Shown here one piece after another: positions 34,216-43,008 of a stretch of DNA of 52,098 bases. The stretch's first letter is position 1, and each line of letters begins with the position of its first letter. Source of the DNA: Sphingomonadales bacterium (GTDB lineage Bacteria; Pseudomonadota; Alphaproteobacteria; Sphingomonadales; Sphingomonadaceae); the NCBI GenBank assembly GCA_947470185.1, contig CANIRZ010000009.1, positions 1-52,098 of the forward strand. The letters run 5' to 3'. The notes under the pieces are model-generated. The model saw only the letters and a program-made list of their open reading frames with translations. It had not been told where the DNA came from and made no database searches. The position numbers and the translations under genes were made by a program.

Positions 34216-36147
34216 ATGATTGCAGAAGCCGGATTAGCGGCTATTTGGCTGGCGGCGTCGATGGCGCTTCTTCAGTTCATTGCCGGGTTAACGTTGTTAC
34301 GCGCTGGGGCTGAGCAACTGGTTCCGCTCATCAAACCTGCGGCTTATATGCAGGGCGTTTTGTGTACCTTTGCGTTCTTTGCGCTCATGTGGCTGTTTTA
34401 CGTCACTGACCTGTCAGTGCTTTTGGTCGCAAACAACAGCCATATTGATAAGCCACTCATTTTCAAACTCGCTGGCACGTGGGGTAATCATGAAGGCTCG
34501 ATGCTTTTATGGGTAACGATCTTGTCTGTGTCCGGCGCTGCGATTGCATTTCTGGAAAAACGTATTGAGGCAAAGACACTGTCTGCAACATTGGCGGTGC
34601 AAGGTTTTCTTGCGCTCGGCTTTTTCGCATTTTTGCTATTTTCCTCAAACCCGTTTGAGCGCATGGTTCCTGCGCCTATCGAGGGTGCTGGCCTTAATCC
34701 TTTGCTTCAGGACGTTGGCCTCGCGTTCCACCCGCCAACATTATATTTTGGCTATGTTGGACTTTCGATCGCATTCTCCTTCGCCGTTGGCGCGTTACTC
34801 ACCAATCAGGTCGGGCCAGCCTTCGCCCGCGCTATGCGGCCATGGGTATTGGGGGCATGGATTTTCCTGACAATCGGTATCGCCGCAGGCAGTTACTGGG
34901 CATATTATGAATTGGGCTGGGGTGGCTGGTGGTTTTGGGATCCCGTTGAAAACGCGTCTCTCATGCCATGGCTTGCGGCGACCGCTCTGCTGCATTCGGT
35001 CAGCGTTCTTGCCACGCGCAATGCGTTACGTGCATGGACCGTGATGCTTGCGCTGGTGGCCTTTGCCATGTCGATGGCGGGTACGTTCCTTGTGCGTTCA
35101 GGGATATTGACGAGCGTTCATGCCTTTGCTGTCGACCCGGAACGTGGTTCGTTCATTCTCGCGTTAATGCTGATGTACACAGGCCTTGCCTTCGTCATTT
35201 TTGCCTTACGTATTGGGACAGTCAAGCAAGGCGAGCCGTTCCAACTGCTCAGCCGTGAAGGCGGGATTGTTGCAAATAACATATTCCTTAGCGTCATTCT
35301 GGCAGTCATTTTGATTGGTACGCTTTACCCGATTGCGGCAGAGGCATTAGGCGACAAGATATCGGTTGGGCCTCCATATTTTAACAAAGCGACGGTTCCG
35401 ATTGCTGTCCTTTTGATGCTCGCTTTGTTGGTGGGGCCCCTGTTGCGTTGGCGCCGCGATGATCTCGGCCGTCTAAAATACTGGCTTATCGGTGCAGCGG
35501 CGATTTTGTTGTTGAGTTGCCTTGCGATATGGAAGTTTGCGCCAGAAATAGGGATATTCCCTCTTTTGGGTATCGCATTGTCCTTGGCCCTTGCAGTGGC
35601 GGCATGGATGCCGCTTAGGGGACGCAAGCTCCTCCGCACGCCTATCCCGGTATTCGGCATGGTCATCGCGCATTTTGGTTTAGCCGTTAGTGTCTTTGGC
35701 ATGGCAGCGGAATCAGGTTTTTCGTCCGAAACTTTGACTGCGCTTGCACCTGGCGAAAGCGCCAAGGTCGCTGGCTGGGAGGTTAAGCTGAACGATGTCA
35801 ATCCCTTGGTCGGGGATAATTGGGTTGCTGTTGAAGGCGAAATGATAGCCGCCAAAAATGGCAATGAGTTCCCGCTTCATCCTCAATCACGGCAATTCTT
35901 TAAGCCTCCAATGCAGACGAGCGAAGCGGCGTTGCTGACGCGGTGGAATGGGCAATTATATGTCGTCATTGCGCAGCCCGACCAAGAGGGGGATGGCCGT
36001 TGGCAAGTGCGCTTATGGTGGAAACCCTTCGTTACATTCATTTGGTTCGGCGCAATATTGATTGCTCTTGGCGGGGCGATTGCGCTTTTGGGTCGCATGT
36101 TCCGTCGTTCCAAAAAGCCAGCTAGAAACGTGTGGCAAACCGAATGA
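34216..36147 (+). CDS. ccmF: Cytochrome c heme lyase subunit CcmF
   Basis: 643 aa polytopic inner-membrane protein, the core of the heme ligation complex. It carries the tryptophan-rich WGGWWFWDPVENASLMPWL (about 234-252), the LWGNHEGSML-type TM segment with conserved His (ATWGNHEGSMLLWV) and a large periplasmic region near the C terminus. It works with CcmG and CcmH, encoded next, to attach heme to the CxxCH motif of apocytochrome c. Confidence 0.96.
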   Translation: MIAEAGLAAIWLAASMALLQFIAGLTLLRAGAEQLVPLIKPAAYMQGVLCTFAFFALMWLFYVTDLSVLLVANNSHIDKPLIFKLAGTWGNHEGSMLLWVTILSVSGAAIAFLEKRIEAKTLSATLAVQGFLALGFFAFLLFSSNPFERMVPAPIEGAGLNPLLQDVGLAFHPPTLYFGYVGLSIAFSFAVGALLTNQVGPAFARAMRPWVLGAWIFLTIGIAAGSYWAYYELGWGGWWFWDPVENASLMPWLAATALLHSVSVLATRNALRAWTVMLALVAFAMSMAGTFLVRSGILTSVHAFAVDPERGSFILALMLMYTGLAFVIFALRIGTVKQGEPFQLLSREGGIVANNIFLSVILAVILIGTLYPIAAEALGDKISVGPPYFNKATVPIAVLLMLALLVGPLLRWRRDDLGRLKYWLIGAAAILLLSCLAIWKFAPEIGIFPLLGIALSLALAVAAWMPLRGRKLLRTPIPVFGMVIAHFGLAVSVFGMAAESGFSSETLTALAPGESAKVAGWEVKLNDVNPLVGDNWVAVEGEMIAAKNGNEFPLHPQSRQFFKPPMQTSEAALLTRWNGQLYVVIAQPDQEGDGRWQVRLWWKPFVTFIWFGAILIALGGAIALLGRMFRRSKKPARNVWQTE

Positions 36148-36674
36148 ACCGGCCTTGGCTTTTATGGGCACCGCTCGTGGCCACCGCATGCATTGGCGGG
36201 CTTGCCATCTATGGCCTGGCCGTGCCGAAAGACGAGCAAGTCCATTCGGCTATGATCGGACGAAAGCTTCCTGAATTTGCGTTGCCTGCGGCGACGCAGG
36301 GCGTTTTGCCACTATCGAGCAAAGATATGGCTGACGGGAACCCTCGGCTGCTCAATATCTTTGCAAGCTGGTGTATCCCGTGCAAAGCCGAAGCGCCGCA
36401 GCTTGAGGCATTGAAAGCAGCTGGCGTCGAGATTGACGGGATCGCTATTCGCGATCGTCCAGAAGATGTTGCTGCTTTTCTGGACGAATTTGGTAATCCG
36501 TATCGCCGCATTGGATCGGACAGCGAAATGGCGGTTCAGCTTAAACTCGGGTCGTCTGGTGTGCCTGAAACTTATGTAATCGGCGCCGATGGCACAATAT
36601 TGTTCCAGCATATCGGCGATATCCGGGTAGAACATGTGCCGATGCTTATCGAAAAACTGAAGGTGACGAAATGA
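36144..36674 (+). CDS. ccmG: Thiol:disulfide interchange protein CcmG (DsbE)
   Basis: 176 aa, membrane-anchored by an N-terminal segment (about 5-25) with a periplasmic thioredoxin-like domain. The redox pair is Cys77-IP-Cys80 in FASWCIPCKAEAP, and the cis-Pro segment SGVPETYVI is present. It reduces apocytochrome c heme-binding Cys residues. The ATG overlaps the ccmF stop (ATGA); a GTG 12 bp upstream is less likely. Confidence 0.95.
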   Translation: MNRPWLLWAPLVATACIGGLAIYGLAVPKDEQVHSAMIGRKLPEFALPAATQGVLPLSSKDMADGNPRLLNIFASWCIPCKAEAPQLEALKAAGVEIDGIAIRDRPEDVAAFLDEFGNPYRRIGSDSEMAVQLKLGSSGVPETYVIGADGTILFQHIGDIRVEHVPMLIEKLKVTK

Positions 36675-37072
36675 GAGTATTCGTTCCTACTTTACTGATG
36701 TTAGCTGCGCCCATTTTTGCCCAAGGGAGCGGGCGAACACCTGCCTTGGCAAACCGTCAGCTTTCCGATCCAGCGAAAGAGGCTGAGGCAACCCGCCTGA
36801 TGCACAGCTTGCGCTGTATTCAATGCCAAGGCCAATCCATTGCCGATAGCGACGCGAGCATGGCAGGAACCATGCGTGCCGAAGTGCGTCAGCAAATTGC
36901 TGCTGGACAAAAGCCTGAGGCAATCCGGAACTGGATGATACAACGTTATGGCGAATGGGTTAGCTTCGAACCCGATTTCAAGGGCGCAGGGCTTCTGCTC
37001 TGGCTTACCCCACTTATCTTGCTGCTTACATCGCTTTGGGTGGCGCGTGGGCTGTTTTGGAGGCGCACATGA
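36671..37072 (+). CDS. ccmH: Cytochrome c maturation protein CcmH (CcmL-type)
   Basis: 133 aa with a signal peptide, the redox motif LRCIQCQGQS (Cys49, Cys52) and a C-terminal membrane segment (LLLWLTPLILLLTSLWVARGLF). This is the short CcmL-type protein that accepts electrons from CcmG and reduces apocytochrome c. It overlaps ccmG by four bases. Confidence 0.95.
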   Translation: MRVFVPTLLMLAAPIFAQGSGRTPALANRQLSDPAKEAEATRLMHSLRCIQCQGQSIADSDASMAGTMRAEVRQQIAAGQKPEAIRNWMIQRYGEWVSFEPDFKGAGLLLWLTPLILLLTSLWVARGLFWRRT

Positions 37073-37725
37073 ACGGTTGGGTTGCACTTGGCCTATTGTC
37101 GGTTTTCAGCCTGTTGGCGCTTGCCTGGTTTGTGCGTGCGTCAAAGGGGCTGTGGCAAATTGGCGCAGCCGCCGTTTTATTAGGCATGACTGGCTACGCC
37201 CTGCAGGGCCGTCCATCAGCGCCATCTTCACCGGCCAAGCCGCTAGAGGGGAGTGAAGTTGCTGCCACTCAGCTTGTCGATATACGCGCCGACATGGACC
37301 AAAACTTCGGTGGGGCGAAACGCTGGCTAATCACCGCTGATTCCTTTGCCAAGCAAGGGGAGTATGCTTTAGCGGCTTCATATATTCAGTCCGGACTGCG
37401 TGCTGACCCAAAAAATGCGGATCTTTGGTCCGCCCTTGGGCTGCAATTGATGCTGGCGAGCGAGGGGCAGTTGTCAGCACCGGCGCAATTGGCCTTCGAT
37501 AAAGCGCGCTCCATTCGGCCTAATTACCCCGCGCCATATTATTTTGTGGGTCTTGCCCGCATGCTTAGCGGTGACCTTGATGGTGCGATCCTTTTGTGGG
37601 AAAAAACTCTTTCACTCGCGACACCAAATGCGAAATGGAAAGGCGTCCTTGAGTCGCAATTGCAGGCCGCCAAGGCGCTGCAAGCGCAAACAGCACAGGT
37701 AAAAGTAGATATACCTTCTAAATAG
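37069..37725 (+). CDS. ccmI: Cytochrome c maturation protein CcmI (TPR)
   Basis: 218 aa. Two N-terminal membrane segments (about 5-20 and 27-43) are followed by tetratricopeptide repeats (YALAASYIQSGLRADPKNADLWSALGLQLML), which hold the apocytochrome for the CcmFH complex. The ATGA overlap with ccmH fixes the start at 37069. It is shorter than in Rhodobacter, with only the TPR part. Confidence 0.9.
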   Translation: MNGWVALGLLSVFSLLALAWFVRASKGLWQIGAAAVLLGMTGYALQGRPSAPSSPAKPLEGSEVAATQLVDIRADMDQNFGGAKRWLITADSFAKQGEYALAASYIQSGLRADPKNADLWSALGLQLMLASEGQLSAPAQLAFDKARSIRPNYPAPYYFVGLARMLSGDLDGAILLWEKTLSLATPNAKWKGVLESQLQAAKALQAQTAQVKVDIPSK

Positions 37726-37854
37726 CTGAAAATATTATTTTTTCTAAAATAATTTGTTCAATATTGCTTTGTTGTGATGGGTAAGGCGGCATGCTAATGC
37801 GCGCGGCCCAACCACTTTTAATGTGGCAGTTGGGGTTGAAGCCGGGGAAACAAG

Positions 37855-39792
37855 ATGGTTGGACCGCAAGCAGACGATTTTGGTGACAGCGACCAAAATC
37901 ATAACGATAGCCATGCCCCCAAAGGTTCGTTGCTGGCGTTATGTGCGGGCACGATTGGTGTTGTATTTGGTGATATCGGTACCAGTCCGATCTACGCATT
38001 CCGTGAGACATTTGCGGGTCATCACCCAATTACCCCCGACCCGATGCATATCAAAGGTGTTCTAAGTCTCGTTTTCTGGTCGATGATGATTGTCGTGACC
38101 TTCAAATATGTTTTTACAATCATGAAGGCGGACAACAAGGGGGAGGGCGGAAGCCTTGCTTTGCTTGCGCTGATCAATCGTCAGACCGCTGGAGCAAAAT
38201 GGACTGCGCCTTTTGTAATGCTTGGGGTTTTTGCAACCGCACTATTTTATGGCGACTCCATGATTACGCCTGCCATGTCGATCCTATCTGCAGCCGAAGG
38301 TCTCAAATATGTAAGCTTGGGCTTTAGCCCTTGGATATTACCCATATCGGTCGTGATTATTGGCGCGTTATTTGCGTTCCAGTCGCGCGGCACGGCCAAG
38401 GTCGGGGCTTGGTTCGGGCCAATCATGCTTGTGTATTTTGCTACGCTTGCGGGGTTGGGTGTCATGCATCTTACCAAAATGCCGATGATAATTCTGGATG
38501 TTTTGAACCCGCTGAATACATTTTATTTCTTCTACAATGACGGCTTTCGCGCATTTGTCGCGATGGGCACCGTCGTCCTTGCCGTGACGGGAGCCGAGGC
38601 ACTTTATGCTGATATGGGTCACTTCGGCCGTCGGCCGATCAAGTTCAGCTGGCTGTTCTTTGTGCTGCCAGCCTTGATGCTGAATTACATGGGGCAAGGG
38701 GCGATGATTCTGTCCATGACGCCACAAGAAGCGCAGCTAGCGATCCGCGATCCGTTTTTTCTAATGGTGCCCGACATGATCAGCACGCCGGTCATCATTC
38801 TTACGATTATGGCAGCGGTCATTGCCAGCCAAGCCGTTATTTCCGGCGCTTTCTCTTTGACGCAGCAGGCAATACAACTCGGCTTCATGCCCCGCCTTAG
38901 TATTCAACACACAAGCGAAAAAGCCGCAGGGCAAATCTATATTCCGGCGATTAACTGGGGCCTTGCCATCATGGTATTGTTGCTGGTGCTGTTCTTCCAG
39001 TCATCATCAAACCTGGCGGCGGCTTATGGTATCGCGGTGACGGGCGCTATGTTCATTGACACCTGCTTGATCGCTGTTGTCCTGCTGTCATTGTGGAAGT
39101 GGCCAAAGTGGAAGGCGCTTCCTATCCTAGGGATCTTCTTCATTGTTGACTTTGGCTATTTCGGGGCGAATTTATTGAAGGTCCCGTCCGGCGGGTGGGT
39201 TCCCTTGCTGATTGGTTTAGTAATCTTCACACTGTTGACCACATGGTCGCGCGGTCGCGCGTTGATGCGTGAACGTATGGCCGAAAGCTCCATGCCGATG
39301 GAAATTTTCATCAAGTCTGCGGCCAATAGCGCGACACGTGTTCCTGGCACGGCGATTTTTATGGCTTCGGCGGCAAGTGGCGTACCTTCGGCGCTACTTC
39401 ATAATATCAAGCACAACCGTATCCTGCATGAGCGCGTGATTGTTCTGACCGTGCAAATTGAAGATGTACCCTTTGTTCGTTCGGGCGAGCGCATCGTCTG
39501 TAAAGATTTGGGTGAGGGCTTTTACCGCGTGAAAATGCGCTTTGGCTTTCTGGAAGAAACAAACGTTCCGGCGACGCTTGACTTGGTCGATTTGTGCGGT
39601 CCCAAATTTGATATGATGCACACCAGTTTCTTCCTGTCGCGCCAAACGCTGATTGCATCTAAAATTCCGGGAATGGCGATTTGGCGGGAAAAAGTGTTTG
39701 CATGGATGCTGCGGAATGCGGCTAATGCAATGGAATTTTTCAAACTGCCCAGCAACCGCGTGGTGGAATTGGGAAGCCAGGTTGAAATCTAA
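37855..39792 (+). CDS. kup: KUP system potassium uptake protein
   Basis: 645 aa secondary K+ transporter with about 12 membrane segments from residue 22 to 460 and a cytoplasmic C-terminal domain. Family signatures are [20 protein letters not shown] at the start of TM1, [18 protein letters not shown] and [18 protein letters not shown]. In proteobacteria Kup often drives K+ uptake with protons at low pH or osmotic stress. The 128 bp upstream are AT-rich with an 8-bp hairpin (ATTATTTT/AAAATAAT) near 37738. Confidence 0.96.
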   Translation: MVGPQADDFGDSDQNHNDSHAPKGSLLALCAGTIGVVFGDIGTSPIYAFRETFAGHHPITPDPMHIKGVLSLVFWSMMIVVTFKYVFTIMKADNKGEGGSLALLALINRQTAGAKWTAPFVMLGVFATALFYGDSMITPAMSILSAAEGLKYVSLGFSPWILPISVVIIGALFAFQSRGTAKVGAWFGPIMLVYFATLAGLGVMHLTKMPMIILDVLNPLNTFYFFYNDGFRAFVAMGTVVLAVTGAEALYADMGHFGRRPIKFSWLFFVLPALMLNYMGQGAMILSMTPQEAQLAIRDPFFLMVPDMISTPVIILTIMAAVIASQAVISGAFSLTQQAIQLGFMPRLSIQHTSEKAAGQIYIPAINWGLAIMVLLLVLFFQSSSNLAAAYGIAVTGAMFIDTCLIAVVLLSLWKWPKWKALPILGIFFIVDFGYFGANLLKVPSGGWVPLLIGLVIFTLLTTWSRGRALMRERMAESSMPMEIFIKSAANSATRVPGTAIFMASAASGVPSALLHNIKHNRILHERVIVLTVQIEDVPFVRSGERIVCKDLGEGFYRVKMRFGFLEETNVPATLDLVDLCGPKFDMMHTSFFLSRQTLIASKIPGMAIWREKVFAWMLRNAANAMEFFKLPSNRVVELGSQVEI

Positions 39793-39809
39793 CAAACGTC
39801 ACTGCGAAG

Positions 39810-39845
39810 CAAGCGGGATATATACAAATCCGCTTGAACCTTTTT
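39810..39845 (+). terminator. Probable terminator of kup
   Basis: CAAGCGG (39810-39816) pairs with CCGCTTG (39830-39836); AACC and then TTTTT at 39841-39845 follow. The loop is long (13 nt), so strength is uncertain. Confidence 0.5.
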
Positions 39846-39891
39846 GCTTGCTTAGTTAAGAACAAAAAAGGAACATTCTTAGGAGCGCTCA

Positions 39892-40602
39892 ATGTCAGTC
39901 ATGTCATTGCTGATCACGCAGAGCTGCGCTGAGTTGGAGTTGGCATGGCGATCTGTAGCTTTCGAAAAGCTTGGCATCTCCTTTGCGCGTGAAAGCGCGA
40001 AAGCCGAAACGACCGGAGTTATTACTTTCCAGGGTGTTTCATTTACCTTCAGCATCCAAGCTATGGCGCATTTAGAAATAGCAAAATTCATATTTTGCCA
40101 ATCCGATACCAGTGAATTCCACTCCGCAATCCATATTGATTTCGGACCAGCCGTCCGCGGCGGCAACCAGGTGCCCGCGATCGTGAAAGTTTTACTGCAA
40201 CTGGGGGTGTCGCTTGGACAGGCGCTGCAAGCGGGGGCAGTATTTTGGCGACCGGGGTCAATAATGTCAGGTTTCGATTATTACGCTGAAGCTGTTAGCC
40301 AATATGCAGATGGCGGTGCATTTCCGGCTCTGCTTTGTATAGATTTTGATACTTCAGATAGCGCAATTGTCCAATCCCGCGGTCTGAATTGGCTATGCGG
40401 ACAAGAGCTTGCCTTCGACCATACGCCACTGACATCGAATATAGCGATGCGATATGTTGTCAGATTGGTCCATGATCTCGCCACAAAAGGTTGTGTGGAT
40501 CAAAAAATGACAGTGCCAGGTATGATGGTTGGGGAAACGGTCCTCCTCGTGCCCGATCTGCACAAGAAAGTCTTAAGTGCCCGTCTGATAACAGCCAATT
40601 AG
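39892..40602 (+). CDS. Unknown protein, possibly DUF4261-like, upstream of an AHH nuclease
   Basis: 236 aa cytoplasmic protein without signal peptide or membrane segment. The C-terminal half has a pattern seen in DUF4261-type domains: AVFWRPGS (116-123), GGAFPALLCIDF (141-152), RGLNWLCGQELAF (163-175) and MVGETVLLVP (212-221). The assignment is from memory of the domain pattern and is tentative. AGGAG sits eight bases before the ATG. The AHH-type gene starts 40 bp downstream on the same strand, so the pair may be an operon. DUF4261-type proteins occur near polymorphic toxins; whether this one is an immunity or accessory protein is unknown. Confidence 0.6.
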   Translation: MSVMSLLITQSCAELELAWRSVAFEKLGISFARESAKAETTGVITFQGVSFTFSIQAMAHLEIAKFIFCQSDTSEFHSAIHIDFGPAVRGGNQVPAIVKVLLQLGVSLGQALQAGAVFWRPGSIMSGFDYYAEAVSQYADGGAFPALLCIDFDTSDSAIVQSRGLNWLCGQELAFDHTPLTSNIAMRYVVRLVHDLATKGCVDQKMTVPGMMVGETVLLVPDLHKKVLSARLITAN

Positions 40603-40642
40603 TCTGCATGCGGACAGCATCGACGCAGTTGGTGGGGGCTAT

Positions 40643-41116
40643 ATGCGGAGCTTTAAGAGACTTTCGGGGGCCAGTGTAATTAGTGGGTTTCAATCGCACC
40701 ATTTGATACCGGTAGGCGTGTTCGCCAATCATGCCTTTGCCAAAGCTTTTGAAGCGGTACGCCCAGATGGATTTGACGTGCGCTGTTTCCCGCGAAACGG
40801 GCTGTTTCTTCCAGCAACAGAATTAGCAGCTATGCGCAGCGGCTTGCCACTCCACCGCGGCCCACATCGCCGCTATAATGAACTGGTGGCCTATCGTGTA
40901 GCAGCGATTTTCCGAGACTTACCCTGCATTTATCATCAGAAAGCCGCGCGGGAAGATGCCGTGGAAAGATTACATTTGCTTACCGGTGCGCTGCGGACGG
41001 GTTTGTATGGATCACAGTTGCGCATTTCGCTTAATCAGCGTGATCCCTTGAACACGGCTGTCAATTTTGACCACATCGATAGCGCCTGTGACGCAATTTG
41101 GCTGGCAACAAAATGA
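40643..41116 (+). CDS. AHH domain (HNH/EndoVII-type) nuclease-like protein
   Basis: 157 aa. His19-His20 in QSHHLIPVGVFANHAF, Asn52 in FPRNGLFLPATE and His71, His75, Tyr78 in LPLHRGPHRRYNELV match the conserved positions of the AHH family, a member of the HNH/endonuclease VII superfamily found as toxin tips in polymorphic toxin systems and as free-standing proteins. Here it stands alone with no trafficking domain, signal peptide or repeat region, so it is not a full contact-dependent toxin. Its partner is probably the upstream 236-aa gene. Nuclease activity is inferred from the intact residues. Confidence 0.75.
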   Translation: MRSFKRLSGASVISGFQSHHLIPVGVFANHAFAKAFEAVRPDGFDVRCFPRNGLFLPATELAAMRSGLPLHRGPHRRYNELVAYRVAAIFRDLPCIYHQKAAREDAVERLHLLTGALRTGLYGSQLRISLNQRDPLNTAVNFDHIDSACDAIWLATK

Positions 41117-41171
41117 TTTAGATGCATTTTAAGACTAGACGAATGTTGCGGAACATGGGTATCGTTTACGT

Positions 41172-41225
41172 ATGATGACTGCGCCATACGCCCAATCTCT
41201 TCTAATTCGACTTACGCGCCCTTAG
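41172..41225 (+). CDS. leuL: leu operon leader peptide
   Basis: A 17-residue open frame, MMTAPYAQSLLIRLTRP, ending TAG at 41223-41225. Leu codons CTT CTA, then Ile ATT, and a further Leu CTT cluster within six codons, as expected for a ribosome-mediated attenuator that senses charged tRNA-Leu. The stop codon lies inside the 5' arm of the downstream terminator stem. Two ATGs in tandem at 41172 and 41175 can serve as start. No clear Shine-Dalgarno precedes it. It is not long enough for automatic gene finders. Confidence 0.65.
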   Translation: MMTAPYAQSLLIRLTRP

Positions 41226-41276
41226 GCGCGCCTGTTTTTGTCGGCACCGTCCGGCAAACCCGCCTAAGGGCTTTTT
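41215..41276 (+). promoter_or_regulatory. leuA attenuator: terminator with competing hairpin
   Basis: GCCCTTAGGCG (41218-41228) is an exact inverted copy of CGCCTAAGGGC (41261-41271), followed by TTTTT (41272-41276): an 11-bp terminator. The 5' arm can alternatively fold alone as CGCGCC-CTTA-GGCGCG (41215-41230). The wide loop carries an 8-bp hairpin TTTGTCGG/CCGGCAAA (41237-41258). The leader stop codon overlaps the 5' arm, so ribosome position can decide which fold forms. Located between leuL and leuA. Confidence 0.75.
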
Positions 41277-41336
41277 GAAAACTTACCATCTCTTAAAGCC
41301 CACGATTGGGGCATATCAGCGAAGTTGCCATTTATC

Positions 41337-43007
41337 ATGATGCTATCCGACCCATCTCGAAAATACCGACCTTTTCCGCAAGTGGACTTGCCCAACCGCC
41401 AATGGCCGAGCCGAACCATCAATAAAGCACCGCGCTGGCTGTCGACAGATTTGCGTGACGGCAACCAGGCGCTTATCGATCCGATGGGCGCCGAGAAGAA
41501 GAAGCGCTTTTTTGATCTTCTGCTTAAAGTTGGCGTGAAGGAAATCGAGGTCGGTTTCCCAAGCTCGGGTGCTACTGATTTCGACTTTATCCGTGGTTTG
41601 GTCGACAGCGGCCGAATTCCGGCTGATGTTACGATCCAGAGCCTAACACAGTCACGGCGCGATCTGATCGAAAAAACCTTTGCGAGCATGGCAGGCGCGC
41701 CGCGTGCGATCGTCCATCTTTATAACGCCGTAAGCCCCGCATGGCGTGATATCGTTTTCAACCTTGATAAGGCCGGCGTTAAGGCGATTGCCGTTGAAGG
41801 CGCCAGCATCCTTAAAGAGCAAGCGGCAAAATATCCTGAAACTGACTGGCATTTTGAATACAGCCCTGAGACGTTCTCGACAGCAGAACTCGAATTCAGC
41901 CTTGAGGTATGTGAAGCGGTGATGGAGGTTCTAGAGCCGACTTCGGCAAAGCCCGTTATCCTCAACCTCCCAGCAACGATTGAGGCAGCGATGCCCAACG
42001 TATATGCCGACCAAATTGAATGGATGTGCAACAACATTAGCGTGCGCGAGCATGTCGTTATCAGCCTGCACCCGCATAATGACCGCGGCAGTGGAATTGC
42101 CGCTGCGGAACTCGGCTTGCTCGCCGGCGGTGACCGAATTGAAGGCTGCCTGTTTGGCAATGGCGAGCGCACAGGAAATGTCGATTTGGTTACGTTGGCG
42201 TTAAATATGTATACGCAAGGACTGCACCCGGGTCTCGATTTTAGCGACATCGATGAGGTCATCCAGACCGTCGAATATTGCAACCAACTGCCCGTGCACC
42301 CGCGCCATCCTTACGCGGGGGAGCTTGTGTTCACCGCATTTTCAGGGTCGCATCAGGACGCCATCAAGAAAGGCTTCGCAGCACAGGAACGTCAGAATGA
42401 TGAAATCTGGCGGGTGCCCTATTTGCCAATCGATCCAGCTGATCTTGGACGCAGCTACGAGGCGGTTATTCGCGTGAACTCGCAAAGCGGTAAGGGCGGT
42501 GTGGCGTGGGTTATCGAGCAAGACCAAGGCTTGAAATTGCCCAAGCGCATGCAAGCGAATTTCTCGAGCACTGTTCAAGAGCTCTCCGACCAGACGGGTC
42601 GTGAGTTGACGGGCAGCGATATTTGGGACGCATTTGAAAAGCGCTATCACCTGAAAGGGGATGGCCGTTTCCGGTTGATCGACTTCCACGAAAGCCAAAG
42701 CCAGCGGCAAAGAGAGGAACGGATCTTTGCCGGCACTATCCGCATTGATGGCGTTGAACAAAGCGTCAGCGGACGTGGCAATGGATTGATCTCAAGCCTG
42801 GCCAATGCGCTTGAACATGCGCTTGGCGGACCACTGAACATCATCGACTATAGCGAGCACGCCATTGGCCATGGCACAGATGCCCGTGCCGCAGCTTATG
42901 TCGAATGCCGGATCGGGGATGGACCAATATTATTTGGCGTCGGGATAAGCCAGGATGTGGCCACAGCCTCCGTCAGAGCGATTTTAAGCGCTGCTAACGG
43001 GGCGTAG
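41337..43007 (+). CDS. leuA: 2-isopropylmalate synthase
   Basis: 556 aa from the ATG at 41337 (a second ATG at 41340 follows). It catalyses the first committed step of leucine synthesis from 2-oxoisovalerate and acetyl-CoA. The catalytic HMGL-type barrel starts [15 protein letters not shown], with the metal His motif HPHNDRGSG, and a C-terminal LeuA dimer domain ([29 protein letters not shown]) gives leucine feedback. The long class II form is like the actinobacterial enzyme. It is preceded by leuL and an attenuator and ends 1 bp before the convergent GGDEF-EAL gene. Confidence 0.93.
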   Translation: MMLSDPSRKYRPFPQVDLPNRQWPSRTINKAPRWLSTDLRDGNQALIDPMGAEKKKRFFDLLLKVGVKEIEVGFPSSGATDFDFIRGLVDSGRIPADVTIQSLTQSRRDLIEKTFASMAGAPRAIVHLYNAVSPAWRDIVFNLDKAGVKAIAVEGASILKEQAAKYPETDWHFEYSPETFSTAELEFSLEVCEAVMEVLEPTSAKPVILNLPATIEAAMPNVYADQIEWMCNNISVREHVVISLHPHNDRGSGIAAAELGLLAGGDRIEGCLFGNGERTGNVDLVTLALNMYTQGLHPGLDFSDIDEVIQTVEYCNQLPVHPRHPYAGELVFTAFSGSHQDAIKKGFAAQERQNDEIWRVPYLPIDPADLGRSYEAVIRVNSQSGKGGVAWVIEQDQGLKLPKRMQANFSSTVQELSDQTGRELTGSDIWDAFEKRYHLKGDGRFRLIDFHESQSQRQREERIFAGTIRIDGVEQSVSGRGNGLISSLANALEHALGGPLNIIDYSEHAIGHGTDARAAAYVECRIGDGPILFGVGISQDVATASVRAILSAANGA

Positions 43008-43008
43008 G

